13,235 bases of DNA, taken from contig CAYIPT010000017.1 in assembly GCA_964365465.1 (NCBI GenBank), forward strand, positions 1 through 13,235, read 5' to 3'. Below are positions 5,127-12,094 of the stretch, in pieces. Below the pieces are notes generated by a model. It was not told the DNA's origin. It saw only the letters and a program-made list of their open reading frames with translations, and ran no database searches. This DNA comes from WO2-35-19 sp964365465 (GTDB lineage Bacteria; Patescibacteriota; Minisyncoccia; Phycocordibacterales; WO2-35-19). Made by a program: the position numbers and the translations under genes. Numbering within the stretch: the first letter of the stretch is position 1; each line of letters starts with the position of its first letter.

Positions 5127-5948
5127 ATGTTATCAATAATAATACCAAGCAGAAAAGAGAGGTTTCTTAGTCAGACCATACAAGATGTCTTGGATAATGC
5201 TACAGGAGAAATTGAAGTTTTTCCCGTTTTGGACGCTTACGCGCTGCCTGATAGCGAACTTATCAAAGATCCGAGAGTTCATTATCTCCACCTTGAACCG
5301 GACGGTTACAATACCATGCAAAAAAGGCAGGGCATAAACATGGGGGTGTCTCTCGCCAAAGGAGAATATGTAATGTCCTTGGACGCCCACTGCATGGTTG
5401 CCAAAGGATTTGATGAGATATTAGCTAGAGATTGCGAAGATAATTGGATAGTGATTCCCAGAAGATATAAGTTGGAGCCCATAAGCTGGACCACCAGAAC
5501 AGATATTCCCGCCATTGATTATGAATATTGGATGTTTGACGCCTATAACAAGCATTATTTGAAACCGTATCGTTGGACCAGGCCGGGACATGAAAATATC
5601 ATGATAGACGACACCTTGACATTTCAGGGCTCCTGCTGGTTTATGAAAAAAACCTATTTTCAAAAAATGGGGTTTATGAAGATTGAAGGGTATACCGGCT
5701 GGGGCCAGGAAGATGTGGAATTAGCCATGGAAATCCACACCACTGGGGGAAGGGTAATTGTAAATAAAAATACATGGTATGCCCACCTTTTTAAAGGAAA
5801 AACATTCGGGAGAATGTATGAAGCCAACAATCTCCAGCACCAAAGGTCCCGCGATTACACTTATGATTATTGGTGTGTTCAACGCAAAGACGATTTTTTC
5901 AATGTGCTAAAGAAATTTGCCCCTATACCCAACTGGACAATATTATGA
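5127..5948 (+). CDS. GT2-superfamily glycosyltransferase, polypeptide GalNAc-transferase-like
   Basis: A cytoplasmic GT-A glycosyltransferase of 273 residues. LSIIIPSRKERFL opens the nucleotide-binding fold. LDAHC (85-89) takes the DxD/DxH metal site, as in GT27 polypeptide GalNAc-transferases (DSHCE). QGSCWF (167-172) and GYTGWGQEDVELAMEI (188-203) correspond to the family's acceptor loop and the WGxExxE motif, and H220 in WYAHLF fits the third metal ligand. It is single-domain, with no ricin-type lectin. The C-terminus FAPIPNWT is matched by FWPVPGWT in the related gene at 10407-11378, which suggests a shared ancestor. It probably transfers a sugar to a glycan or protein acceptor; donor and acceptor cannot be read. 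It begins the glycan part of the operon, 15 bases after the previous stop. Confidence 0.85.
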   Translation: MLSIIIPSRKERFLSQTIQDVLDNATGEIEVFPVLDAYALPDSELIKDPRVHYLHLEPDGYNTMQKRQGINMGVSLAKGEYVMSLDAHCMVAKGFDEILARDCEDNWIVIPRRYKLEPISWTTRTDIPAIDYEYWMFDAYNKHYLKPYRWTRPGHENIMIDDTLTFQGSCWFMKKTYFQKMGFMKIEGYTGWGQEDVELAMEIHTTGGRVIVNKNTWYAHLFKGKTFGRMYEANNLQHQRSRDYTYDYWCVQRKDDFFNVLKKFAPIPNWTIL

Positions 5949-5961
5949 TAAAAATTTTTGT

Positions 5962-6564
5962 ATGACAAAAAATAAGATATTCTTAGATGTCGGGGCGCAC
6001 ACTGGAGAAACGCTTGCAATAGCGTTAGAGCCCAAGTATTGTTTTGACAAGTTATACTGCTTTGAGCCTGTGGCTGAATGTTGTGATGCTATAAGAGAGT
6101 TAAGCGATAAAAGAGTAGAGGTATGCGAGTATGGTTTATGGAATGAAAATTGCACAGGAAAAATATATAACCCCAAAAGCAAAAGTGGTTCACTGTTTAA
6201 GGAGAAATTTGAAGTTGGGGCTTTGTCGCGGGATGTCAAGTTAGTAAGAGCCAGTGATTGGTTTAATCAAAATATTATGATGGAAGATGTGGTATATCTT
6301 AAACTAAACTGCGAGGGTGCAGAATGCGCCATTCTTGATGATTTGATTAAAACCGACGAGTACAAAAAAATTGATGTGTTGATGGTTGACTTTGATGTGC
6401 GCAAAATTTCTTCACAAAATCATTTAATGAACGAGATGAAGGTTAGATTAAATAAGTTGGGCATCCCTAAGATATTTTATGTTGACGAATATAATTTGGC
6501 AAGAGGAACCCACAGTTATTTTACACATTTTTGGTTGGATGATTCAGAAAAGTTTATGGAGTAA
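5962..6564 (+). CDS. FkbM-family SAM-dependent methyltransferase
   Basis: A Rossmann-fold O-methyltransferase of about 200 residues. Motif I is FLDVGAHTGET (7-17), the acidic loop after strand beta-2 is YCFEP (32-36), and LKLNCEGAE (113-121) is the FkbM signature normally read LKIDxEGxE. FkbM enzymes typically methylate hydroxyls on sugars or polyketide scaffolds, so glycan O-methylation is the likely role here. The frame is open upstream to an ATG at 5917, but that start would lie inside the preceding glycosyltransferase gene. The ATG at 5962, 13 bases after its stop, gives the usual N-terminus and is chosen despite a poor ribosome site. Confidence 0.85.
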   Translation: MTKNKIFLDVGAHTGETLAIALEPKYCFDKLYCFEPVAECCDAIRELSDKRVEVCEYGLWNENCTGKIYNPKSKSGSLFKEKFEVGALSRDVKLVRASDWFNQNIMMEDVVYLKLNCEGAECAILDDLIKTDEYKKIDVLMVDFDVRKISSQNHLMNEMKVRLNKLGIPKIFYVDEYNLARGTHSYFTHFWLDDSEKFME

Positions 6565-6608
6565 AAATATCAAAATTAATATAACAGTAAATACAAAAAA
6601 CGAAAATT

Positions 6609-7274
6609 ATGGATACTCTAAAATTCATACAAAGCAGATATCAAATAGCTGATTTTGATCAAGAAATACCCATAAAACTGAATTCAGATAGATTTAAGGA
6701 ATTACCCAAATTGTTTAGGAAATTGGGCTTTAAGGTAGGAGCGGAAATTGGGGTATCAACCGGCAGGTATTCCAAAGTTTTGCATAGAAGCATACCAGGC
6801 CTAAAGCTTTATTGCATAGATCCTTGGCTGGCTTATGATGGGTATGTGGAACAAAACAATGAGGCCGGTCAGATTGTATTAAACGGATGTATGGAAGTGG
6901 CTAAGGCAAGATTGGCTCCATATAATTGCCAATTCATCAAGGCATTTTCAACAGATGCCGCCAAATTGATAAAAGACGAATCATTGGATTTTGTATTCAT
7001 AGACGGCAATCATAGTTTTGAATATGTTATTGAAGATATTGCGCAGTGGAGCAAAAAAGTTCGCAAGGGTGGAATAGTGTCCGGCCACGACTTTTGGAAT
7101 AGCGAGGAGACCCCGACAAAGCGCTTGTATCTTAAGAATCCGACTCCTCTAGAAAAAATGCGTTTGTGCCAAGTAAAAGACGCTGTTTTGGCTTGGACAA
7201 AAACGAACAAAATCAAACCTTGGTTTGTAACAGCACTGGATAATTGCTCCAGTTGGTTTTGGGTAAAAGAATGA
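6609..7274 (+). CDS. Class I SAM-dependent methyltransferase (Methyltransf_24-like)
   Basis: 221 residues. Motif I is GAEIGVSTGRYSK (44-56), an acidic residue ends beta-2 (CIDPW, D71), and LDFVFIDGNHSFEYVIEDI (126-144) plus GGIVSGHDF (154-162) are the hallmark of the Methyltransf_24/CmcI/TylF-like group, where DGxHxYExVxxD and the GGxxxxHD loop hold a metal or the substrate. It likely methylates a sugar. The gene ends in TGA at 7272-7274, overlapping the ATG of glf as ATGA, so translation is coupled. The 44 bases before it are A-rich and show no terminator and no Shine-Dalgarno. Confidence 0.82.
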   Translation: MDTLKFIQSRYQIADFDQEIPIKLNSDRFKELPKLFRKLGFKVGAEIGVSTGRYSKVLHRSIPGLKLYCIDPWLAYDGYVEQNNEAGQIVLNGCMEVAKARLAPYNCQFIKAFSTDAAKLIKDESLDFVFIDGNHSFEYVIEDIAQWSKKVRKGGIVSGHDFWNSEETPTKRLYLKNPTPLEKMRLCQVKDAVLAWTKTNKIKPWFVTALDNCSSWFWVKE

Positions 7275-8395
7275 AGTACGATTATCTCATAGTTGGCGCG
7301 GGAATATTTGGATGCACATTGGCAGAGAGAATAGCCAATGACTTAAAAGCCGCTGTTCTTATCATAGACAAACGATCCCACATAGGCGGTAATTGTTATT
7401 CAGAATTAGACAAAGAAACCGGTATTGAAACGCATAAATACGGCACTCATGTTTTCCACACCTCCTCTGGCAAGGCCTGGGAATACATTACGAAATTTAC
7501 AGAATTTAATAGCTATCATCATCAGGTATTTGCCAATTATAGGAATAAGCTTTACCGCATGCCTTTTAACCTGGAAACAATAAACTCGTTTTATGGCGTG
7601 AAATTGACTCCCTCGGAAGCCAAAAAGTTTATGGGGAAAGAAATAGGCAGGGAAGATATTGGAAATCCTAAAAATCTTGAGGAAAAGGCGATCTCTCTGG
7701 TTGGCAGACCGCTCTACGAAGCGTTCATTAAGCATTATACAATCAAACAATGGGCCAAGAATCCCAAAGATTTGCCATCAAACATAATTGAACGTCTGCC
7801 CGTAAGATATGATTATAGAAATGATTATTTTGCCAATACCAGATGGCAGGGCATTCCCATAGACGGCTATACAGCTATGTTTGAAAAAATGCTTAAATCG
7901 CCCCGCATCCGCATAAAATTAAATTGCGACTATTTTAAGCATAGTTTCAAGGTTAATAAGAAAGTTATTTATACCGGACCCATAGACCAATATTTTGGAT
8001 ATAAATATGGCAAGTTGGAATGGAGAACGGCCAAATTATCAAAAAAAATTATTAATCTGGAAGATTATCAAGGAACTTCCGTTATAAATTATGCAGACCC
8101 GGAAGTAAAATACACGCGCATTCACGAACCGAAGCATCTGCATCCGGAGAGAAAACAAAATAAGAACAAAACTGTAATCTTCTACGAGACCTCCACTTAT
8201 GATAAAGACAACCCGCATTACCCGATTAATTCCGAGTCCAATCAGGAGAAACTTAAAAAATACAAAAAACTTGCATTTGATAAAGAGAACATTATAATAG
8301 GCGGCAGGCTTGGGGACTATGCTTATTACGATATTGATAAAGCCATCTTGAACGCTCTTGATACTTATAATAACCGCATAAAATTAAACACATAA
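7271..8395 (+). CDS. glf: UDP-galactopyranose mutase
   Basis: A flavoenzyme interconverting UDP-galactopyranose and UDP-galactofuranose in the cytoplasm, the only route to the Galf donor. The 374 residues match the family's length of about 370-390. It has the FAD-binding GAGIFG (9-14), IDKRSHIGGN (32-41) and YGTHVFHT (57-64, with the flavin-proximal His). The central segment holds NKLYRMPFNLETIN, YTIKQWAKNP and RYDYRNDYFANTRWQGIPIDGY, and the C-terminal GGRLGDYAYYDIDKA (344-358) closes the flavin site. A start at 7244 is possible but would add nine residues of the overlapping gene; the ATG at 7271 gives the standard MKYDYLIVGAG and an ATGA overlap. Its presence says the glycan of this locus probably contains galactofuranose. 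Confidence 0.95.
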   Translation: MKYDYLIVGAGIFGCTLAERIANDLKAAVLIIDKRSHIGGNCYSELDKETGIETHKYGTHVFHTSSGKAWEYITKFTEFNSYHHQVFANYRNKLYRMPFNLETINSFYGVKLTPSEAKKFMGKEIGREDIGNPKNLEEKAISLVGRPLYEAFIKHYTIKQWAKNPKDLPSNIIERLPVRYDYRNDYFANTRWQGIPIDGYTAMFEKMLKSPRIRIKLNCDYFKHSFKVNKKVIYTGPIDQYFGYKYGKLEWRTAKLSKKIINLEDYQGTSVINYADPEVKYTRIHEPKHLHPERKQNKNKTVIFYETSTYDKDNPHYPINSESNQEKLKKYKKLAFDKENIIIGGRLGDYAYYDIDKAILNALDTYNNRIKLNT

Positions 8396-8399
8396 AATT

Positions 8400-9038
8400 A
8401 TGAAATTAGCCATATTAACCGCAAATCTTGGCAAGTTTGAACCGCAAGTTGAGTGGGCTAAGCAGATTATTCCCGGAGTGGATATAACAGTCAAAAGATT
8501 TACAGATGAGAATTTTCCACCCAGAATAACTTTGCATCCCCGCGTGCAATCGCATATACCCAAATATTTTGGGTGGGAGATGGAGCCTGGGTACGACTGT
8601 TATTTGTGGGTAGATTCCTCTCGCGGATTATTAAGAGAAGATGCCGCGGAATGGTTTTATAAACACGCCCAAGGTGTGGATATGGTTCTATTTAAACATC
8701 CTCAAAGAAATACTGTTAAACAAGAAGCCGATTTCGTTCGCGTAAGAATGAACAAACCTTATCTAAAAAGTCGATATGGTGGCGATTTATTGGAAGAACA
8801 ATTGGCGGCCATACCCAAAGAATATCCCGATAACAAACTATACGCCTCCACCGCTTTCTTTTACTGGAACAGGGCCAATGTCAGAGATATGATGAAAGAA
8901 TGGTGGTTTTATACTACGCGCTATCACGCCTTGGACCAACTGGTTTTGCCATATTTAGTGTGGGAACACAATATAAAAACCAAGGAACTGGATGAAGATG
9001 TCTACCATTGTGAATACATACCCATGATGAGAAAATGA
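8400..9038 (+). CDS. TOD1/MUCI70-like (DUF616) putative glycosyltransferase
   Basis: 212 residues, soluble. Features that resemble DUF616/TOD1-type transferases: KLAILTANLGKFE at the start, RFTDENFPPR, SHIPKYFGWEMEPGYDCYLWVDSS with W70-V71-D72 as the metal-site acid, FKHPQRNTVKQEAD (98-111), YASTAFFYWNR and ALDQLVLPYLVW (177-188, the 'RDQ' loop). In that group the domain is a GT-A fold acting on cell-wall glycans. It probably adds one sugar, possibly Galf supplied by glf four bases upstream; the donor is inference. It ends in TGA overlapping the next ATG (9035), so the two are translationally coupled. Confidence 0.7.
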   Translation: MKLAILTANLGKFEPQVEWAKQIIPGVDITVKRFTDENFPPRITLHPRVQSHIPKYFGWEMEPGYDCYLWVDSSRGLLREDAAEWFYKHAQGVDMVLFKHPQRNTVKQEADFVRVRMNKPYLKSRYGGDLLEEQLAAIPKEYPDNKLYASTAFFYWNRANVRDMMKEWWFYTTRYHALDQLVLPYLVWEHNIKTKELDEDVYHCEYIPMMRK

Positions 9039-9703
9039 CAAAAGGAATTGTATATTACACGGATAACAGATGCGATAAAACAGTATGGACGGCTGTTCAA
9101 AAACAGCTGAAACCTTGCGGACTTCCCATAGTTTCGGTTTCTCTTGAACCCATAGATTTCGGAGAAAACATTGTTTTTAATGGAAAAAGGGGACGGTTGA
9201 CCATGTTCAAACAAATATTGGCGGGCTTGGAAAACAGCCGGTCGGACATTATATTTTTTGCGGAGCATGATGTTTTGTATCATCCCTCGCATTTTGAATT
9301 CGCGCCTTCTAAAAAAAACGCATTCTATTATAACGAGAACAGATGGAGGGTGGATTTGAAAACAGGACAGGCGCTATTTTATCTTTGCCCGTCCACAAGC
9401 GGATTATGCGCCCACAAAAATTTATTGCTTGAATATTATCAAGATAGGGTGGCAAGAATAGAAAAAGAAGGATACGATCATAAGGAAAATTATGAACCGG
9501 GGTTAAAAACCGGCTACGAAAAATGGATGTCAAAATATCCAAATATAGACATAAGACATGGGCGTAATTTGACTCAAAGCAGATGGAAACAAGAGCAGTT
9601 CAAGGACAAAAATACTTGTCTCGGCTGGACTATGGCGGATGAAGTTCCGGGTTGGGGAGTAACCAAAGGCAGATTTGATGATATATTAAGAGGGATAAAA
9701 TAA
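9035..9703 (+). CDS. Putative glycosyltransferase, unnamed family (paralogue 1)
   Basis: 222 residues, soluble. It opens with a beta-strand (GIVYYTDNRCD) and has LPIVSVSLEPIDFGENI, then FFAEHDVLYHPSHFEF (74-89), where E77/D79 look like a DxD-type metal site. NENRW (100-104) and a later ArgTrp-rich segment (HGRNLTQSRWKQEQF) follow. The same layout recurs in the next gene (E-[HD]-D-x-LYH-x-SHF, N-x-NRW, [IV]PL/PI-ISVS, [FL]G.NI), so the two are tandem paralogues. I know this layout only as a GT-A-like pattern in glycan loci and cannot assign a CAZy family. It starts in an ATGA overlap, and the TAA at 9701-9703 abuts the next ATG. Confidence 0.65.
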   Translation: MTKGIVYYTDNRCDKTVWTAVQKQLKPCGLPIVSVSLEPIDFGENIVFNGKRGRLTMFKQILAGLENSRSDIIFFAEHDVLYHPSHFEFAPSKKNAFYYNENRWRVDLKTGQALFYLCPSTSGLCAHKNLLLEYYQDRVARIEKEGYDHKENYEPGLKTGYEKWMSKYPNIDIRHGRNLTQSRWKQEQFKDKNTCLGWTMADEVPGWGVTKGRFDDILRGIK

Positions 9704-10405
9704 ATGTATAATAAAACTAATTTTATGAATGATTTAACCATAATTTATTATTCGGCCAACACCGTCAGCCCCTATTTCTTTGAGAACACAAAGAAGGCCT
9801 TGTTAAAAGCTATCGGGGAAATTCCTTTGATAAGTGTTTCCCATAAGCCCATGGATTTGGGCAAAAATATATGCGTGGGCGACATCGGGCGGTCAAACAT
9901 CAACATTTACAAGCAATTATTAATCGGAGCAAAAGAAGCCGATACTGAATATATTGCCACTGCGGAAGATGACACTCTTTATCACGAAAGTCACTTTAAG
10001 CATCGGCCAGCCCAGGGATTATTCGGATATAACATAAACAGATGGTCGCTTTTCACATGGTCGCAGCCGCCCATATTTTCAAATCGGGGCAGGATGACCC
10101 TAAACACCCTCATAGCGCCGAGAAAATTATTGATAGAAGCATTAGAAGAGAGATTTGCCAAGTATCCCAAAGACGAAATGATACCCTTAAAGTTTTGGGG
10201 AGAGGTCGGGAGATACGAAAAATATTTGGGAGTTACGGTCCAGCTAACCGAGCAATTCCAATCAGAAATGCCAATCATTATGTTCAACCATCCTGAATCC
10301 TTAAATTATGACCAACAAGGAGAAAGAAAGAAATTGGGAGACGAGAGGTTGTATTCTTTGCCTTATTGGGGCAAGGCGAGCGAAATTGTAAAACTTTACC
10401 AATAA
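9704..10405 (+). CDS. Putative glycosyltransferase, unnamed family (paralogue 2)
   Basis: 233 residues and a diverged paralogue of the preceding gene. It has LTIIYYSANTVS (11-22), IPLISVSHKPMDLGKNI (40-56), TAEDDTLYHESHF (86-98) with E88-D89-D90 as the likely metal site, and GYNINRW (108-114). The acceptor-side halves differ more than the donor-side halves, as expected for transferases that act on different acceptors with similar donors. The ATG at 9704 follows the previous stop directly and has AGAGGG (9689-9694) 9 bases upstream. An alternative at 9725 (MNDLTII) matches the paralogue's length better but has no ribosome site. One base separates its stop from the next start. Function is inferred from context and motif only. 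Confidence 0.65.
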   Translation: MYNKTNFMNDLTIIYYSANTVSPYFFENTKKALLKAIGEIPLISVSHKPMDLGKNICVGDIGRSNINIYKQLLIGAKEADTEYIATAEDDTLYHESHFKHRPAQGLFGYNINRWSLFTWSQPPIFSNRGRMTLNTLIAPRKLLIEALEERFAKYPKDEMIPLKFWGEVGRYEKYLGVTVQLTEQFQSEMPIIMFNHPESLNYDQQGERKKLGDERLYSLPYWGKASEIVKLYQ

Positions 10406-10406
10406 A

Positions 10407-11378
10407 ATGAAATACGATTTATCAATTTTAATACCGGCTAAAAATGAAGAATTTCTCAGGCGAACCGTTGATGATATTTTAAGCAATATTGAAGGCAAAA
10501 CGGAAGTGATTGTCGTTTTGGACGGTTATGAGACAGAATTGCCTTTAATGCTGGATGACTCTAGAGTCACAACTTTATTTAATCGCGAGAGCGCGGGACA
10601 AAGGGCGGCCACCAACCAGGCCTGCCGCCTTTCGGGAGCTAAATATATCATGAAATGCGATGCTCACTGCGCCTTTGATAAAGGGTTTGATGTCAAAATG
10701 ATGGCCGAAATACATGATGATTGTACTATTGTGCCGATTATGCGGAACTTGCACGCCTTTGATTGGGTATGTCCGGACGGGCATCGTAGGTATCAGAGCC
10801 CAAGCGGAGTGTGCAGGGAATGCGGAAAGCCCACAGCCAAAGATGTGGTCTGGATAGCCAAAACCAATCCCCAAAGCACCTCGTATTGCTTTGACCAAGA
10901 ACCGCATTTTCAATATTTCAGGGAATTCGCCAAAAGGCCTGAATACAAAAAAGATCTGGAGGAAAAAAAATTGACGGAAAGCATGTCAATTCAGGGTTCA
11001 TGTTTTATGCTTACTCGCGACAAATATTGGGAACTCAATATATCGGATGAATCGTTCGGTTCATGGGGTTCGCAAGGGATTGAAGTGGCTTGCAAAACAT
11101 GGCTTTCGGGTGGCAAGGTAATGATCAATCATAAAACATGGTATGCCCATATGTTCAGAACTCAGGGCGGGGACTTCGGTTTTCCTTATGAAAATCCGGG
11201 CAAAAAAGTGGAATACGCCAAAAAAACAGCCAGAGAATTATTTTTTGACAATAAATGGGAAAAGCAAATTCATCCTCTTTCGTGGCTTTTGGAAAAATTC
11301 TGGCCGGTGCCCGGCTGGACAGAAGAAGCCAGAGCTAAAATAAAGGCCTGGCCTTTGCCTAGTAAAACCGATAAATAA
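10407..11378 (+). CDS. GT2/GalNAc-transferase-like glycosyltransferase with zinc-ribbon insertion
   Basis: A 323-residue GT-A enzyme. LSILIPAKNEEFLRRTVDDIL gives the nucleotide-binding start, CDAHC (84-88) the metal site, IQGSCF (195-200) and GSWGSQGIEVA (218-228) the WGxxxxE acceptor region, and H248 in WYAHMF the third ligand. It parallels the gene at 5127-5948, including an ending FWPVPGWT (298-305). Between the donor and acceptor halves it carries an insertion with C122, H126, C136 and C139 (CPDGH...CRECG), a zinc-ribbon knuckle absent from the paralogue. The C-terminal helices to residue 323 are charged. It is the last gene of the glycan run, with 1 base between it and the previous stop, and no terminator is visible after it. 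Substrate unknown. Confidence 0.83.
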   Translation: MKYDLSILIPAKNEEFLRRTVDDILSNIEGKTEVIVVLDGYETELPLMLDDSRVTTLFNRESAGQRAATNQACRLSGAKYIMKCDAHCAFDKGFDVKMMAEIHDDCTIVPIMRNLHAFDWVCPDGHRRYQSPSGVCRECGKPTAKDVVWIAKTNPQSTSYCFDQEPHFQYFREFAKRPEYKKDLEEKKLTESMSIQGSCFMLTRDKYWELNISDESFGSWGSQGIEVACKTWLSGGKVMINHKTWYAHMFRTQGGDFGFPYENPGKKVEYAKKTARELFFDNKWEKQIHPLSWLLEKFWPVPGWTEEARAKIKAWPLPSKTDK

Positions 11379-11396
11379 ATTATCCCCACCCAAATC

Positions 11397-11425
11397 TTGC
11401 GTTTCAGTAGGTTATCAAATATGAT
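11397..11425 (+). promoter_or_regulatory. Promoter of the AbiE operon
   Basis: TTGCGT (11397-11402), a 17-base spacer and TATGAT (11420-11425). The expected transcription start is near 11432, about 45 bases before the ATG at 11477. The -10 box lies inside the inverted repeat at 11412-11427. Confidence 0.65.
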
Positions 11426-11427
11426 AA
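11412..11427. promoter_or_regulatory. Inverted repeat over the AbiE -10 box (candidate operator)
   Basis: A perfect TTATCA-AATA-TGATAA palindrome (11412-11417 and 11422-11427) covers the -10 element. AbiEi antitoxins studied so far repress their own promoters by binding inverted repeats, so this is a natural operator candidate. Confidence 0.5.
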
Positions 11428-11429
11428 GT

Positions 11430-11459
11430 CCAAGATATGTTAAAAAACACATATTTTGG
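11430..11459. promoter_or_regulatory. Second inverted repeat in the AbiE leader
   Basis: CCAAGATATGT (11430-11440) and ACATATTTTGG (11449-11459) pair at 10 of 11 positions around an 8-base A-rich loop. It begins at the expected transcription start and covers the TTG at 11456-11458, which argues against that TTG as the start. It may be a second operator half-site or an RNA hairpin. Confidence 0.5.
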
Positions 11460-11476
11460 CAATAAAGCTACAAAAA

Positions 11477-12094
11477 ATGCAATATATTGAGCTAAGAGAG
11501 AAATTAAAGGACTTTAAAATATTTAACCTCAATGACATAAGAAAAATTGAGGCAAATTTTGATTTGCGGCGGTTGAATGAGTGGCAGAAGAAGAATTATA
11601 TAAAAAAAATAAGGCAAGGTTTTTATATTTTTTCTGATTTGGATATAAACGAACAAACGCTTTTTATTATTGCTAACCGCATTCACGGACCGTCGTATAT
11701 CTCGCTTGAGATGGCGCTATCACTTTACGGACTTATTCCTGAGTCAGTCTATGGCATTACATCAGTTACAACACAAAAAACAAAGACATTGAAAACTCCT
11801 ATCGGCGACTTTATCTATCGGCATATAAGGCCGAAACTTATGTTTGGTTATGAATTGCGAGAGTATGATGAAAATCACTATAAAATCGCAGATATAGAAA
11901 AAGCGGTTCTTGATTATCTCTATTTTAATTCAAAGATAAACAATAAAGAATCTTTTACGGGGCTGCGCTTCAATGCTGCCGAGTTTAAGGAAAAAGTGGA
12001 TATGGAAAAGTTTAATAAGTATCTTCTCGTTTTTGGCAACAAGGCGCTTGCGAGGCGGACGAAGAAATTTTTAACATATATCCAGCATGCTTGA
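11477..12094 (+). CDS. abiEi: AbiEi-family antitoxin (type IV toxin-antitoxin)
   Basis: About 205 residues. An N-terminal winged-helix region (IFNLNDIRKIEANFDLRRLNEWQKKNYIKKIRQGFY) is followed by the AbiEi core: LFIIANRIHGPSYISLEMAL, a SLYGLIPE segment, TPIGDFIYRHIRP and KIADIEKAVLDYLYF. The family neutralises AbiEii and represses the operon by binding inverted repeats at the promoter, two of which are present upstream. The frame is open to a TTG at 11456, but that codon lies inside an inverted repeat and has no ribosome site, so the ATG at 11477 is preferred, although its Shine-Dalgarno is also weak. It overlaps the toxin gene by 8 bases. It lies 98 bases beyond the glycan operon and has its own promoter, so it is probably an independent unit. 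Confidence 0.88.
   Translation: MQYIELREKLKDFKIFNLNDIRKIEANFDLRRLNEWQKKNYIKKIRQGFYIFSDLDINEQTLFIIANRIHGPSYISLEMALSLYGLIPESVYGITSVTTQKTKTLKTPIGDFIYRHIRPKLMFGYELREYDENHYKIADIEKAVLDYLYFNSKINNKESFTGLRFNAAEFKEKVDMEKFNKYLLVFGNKALARRTKKFLTYIQHA

Noticed and set aside
6565..6608. Possible internal terminator or promoter in the largest gap inside the glycan genes
   Set aside because: The stretch is A-rich with no stem of useful length and no -35/-10 pair; it looks like a simple intergenic gap.
7244..7270. Upstream start for the UDP-galactopyranose mutase
   Set aside because: It adds nine residues (MLQLVLGKR) not seen in the family and lies inside the preceding gene; the ATGA overlap start fits better.
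7272..9038. Alternative genetic code with UGA read as glycine
   Set aside because: TGA ends two genes exactly at ATGA overlaps with the next start, and the products have normal family lengths.
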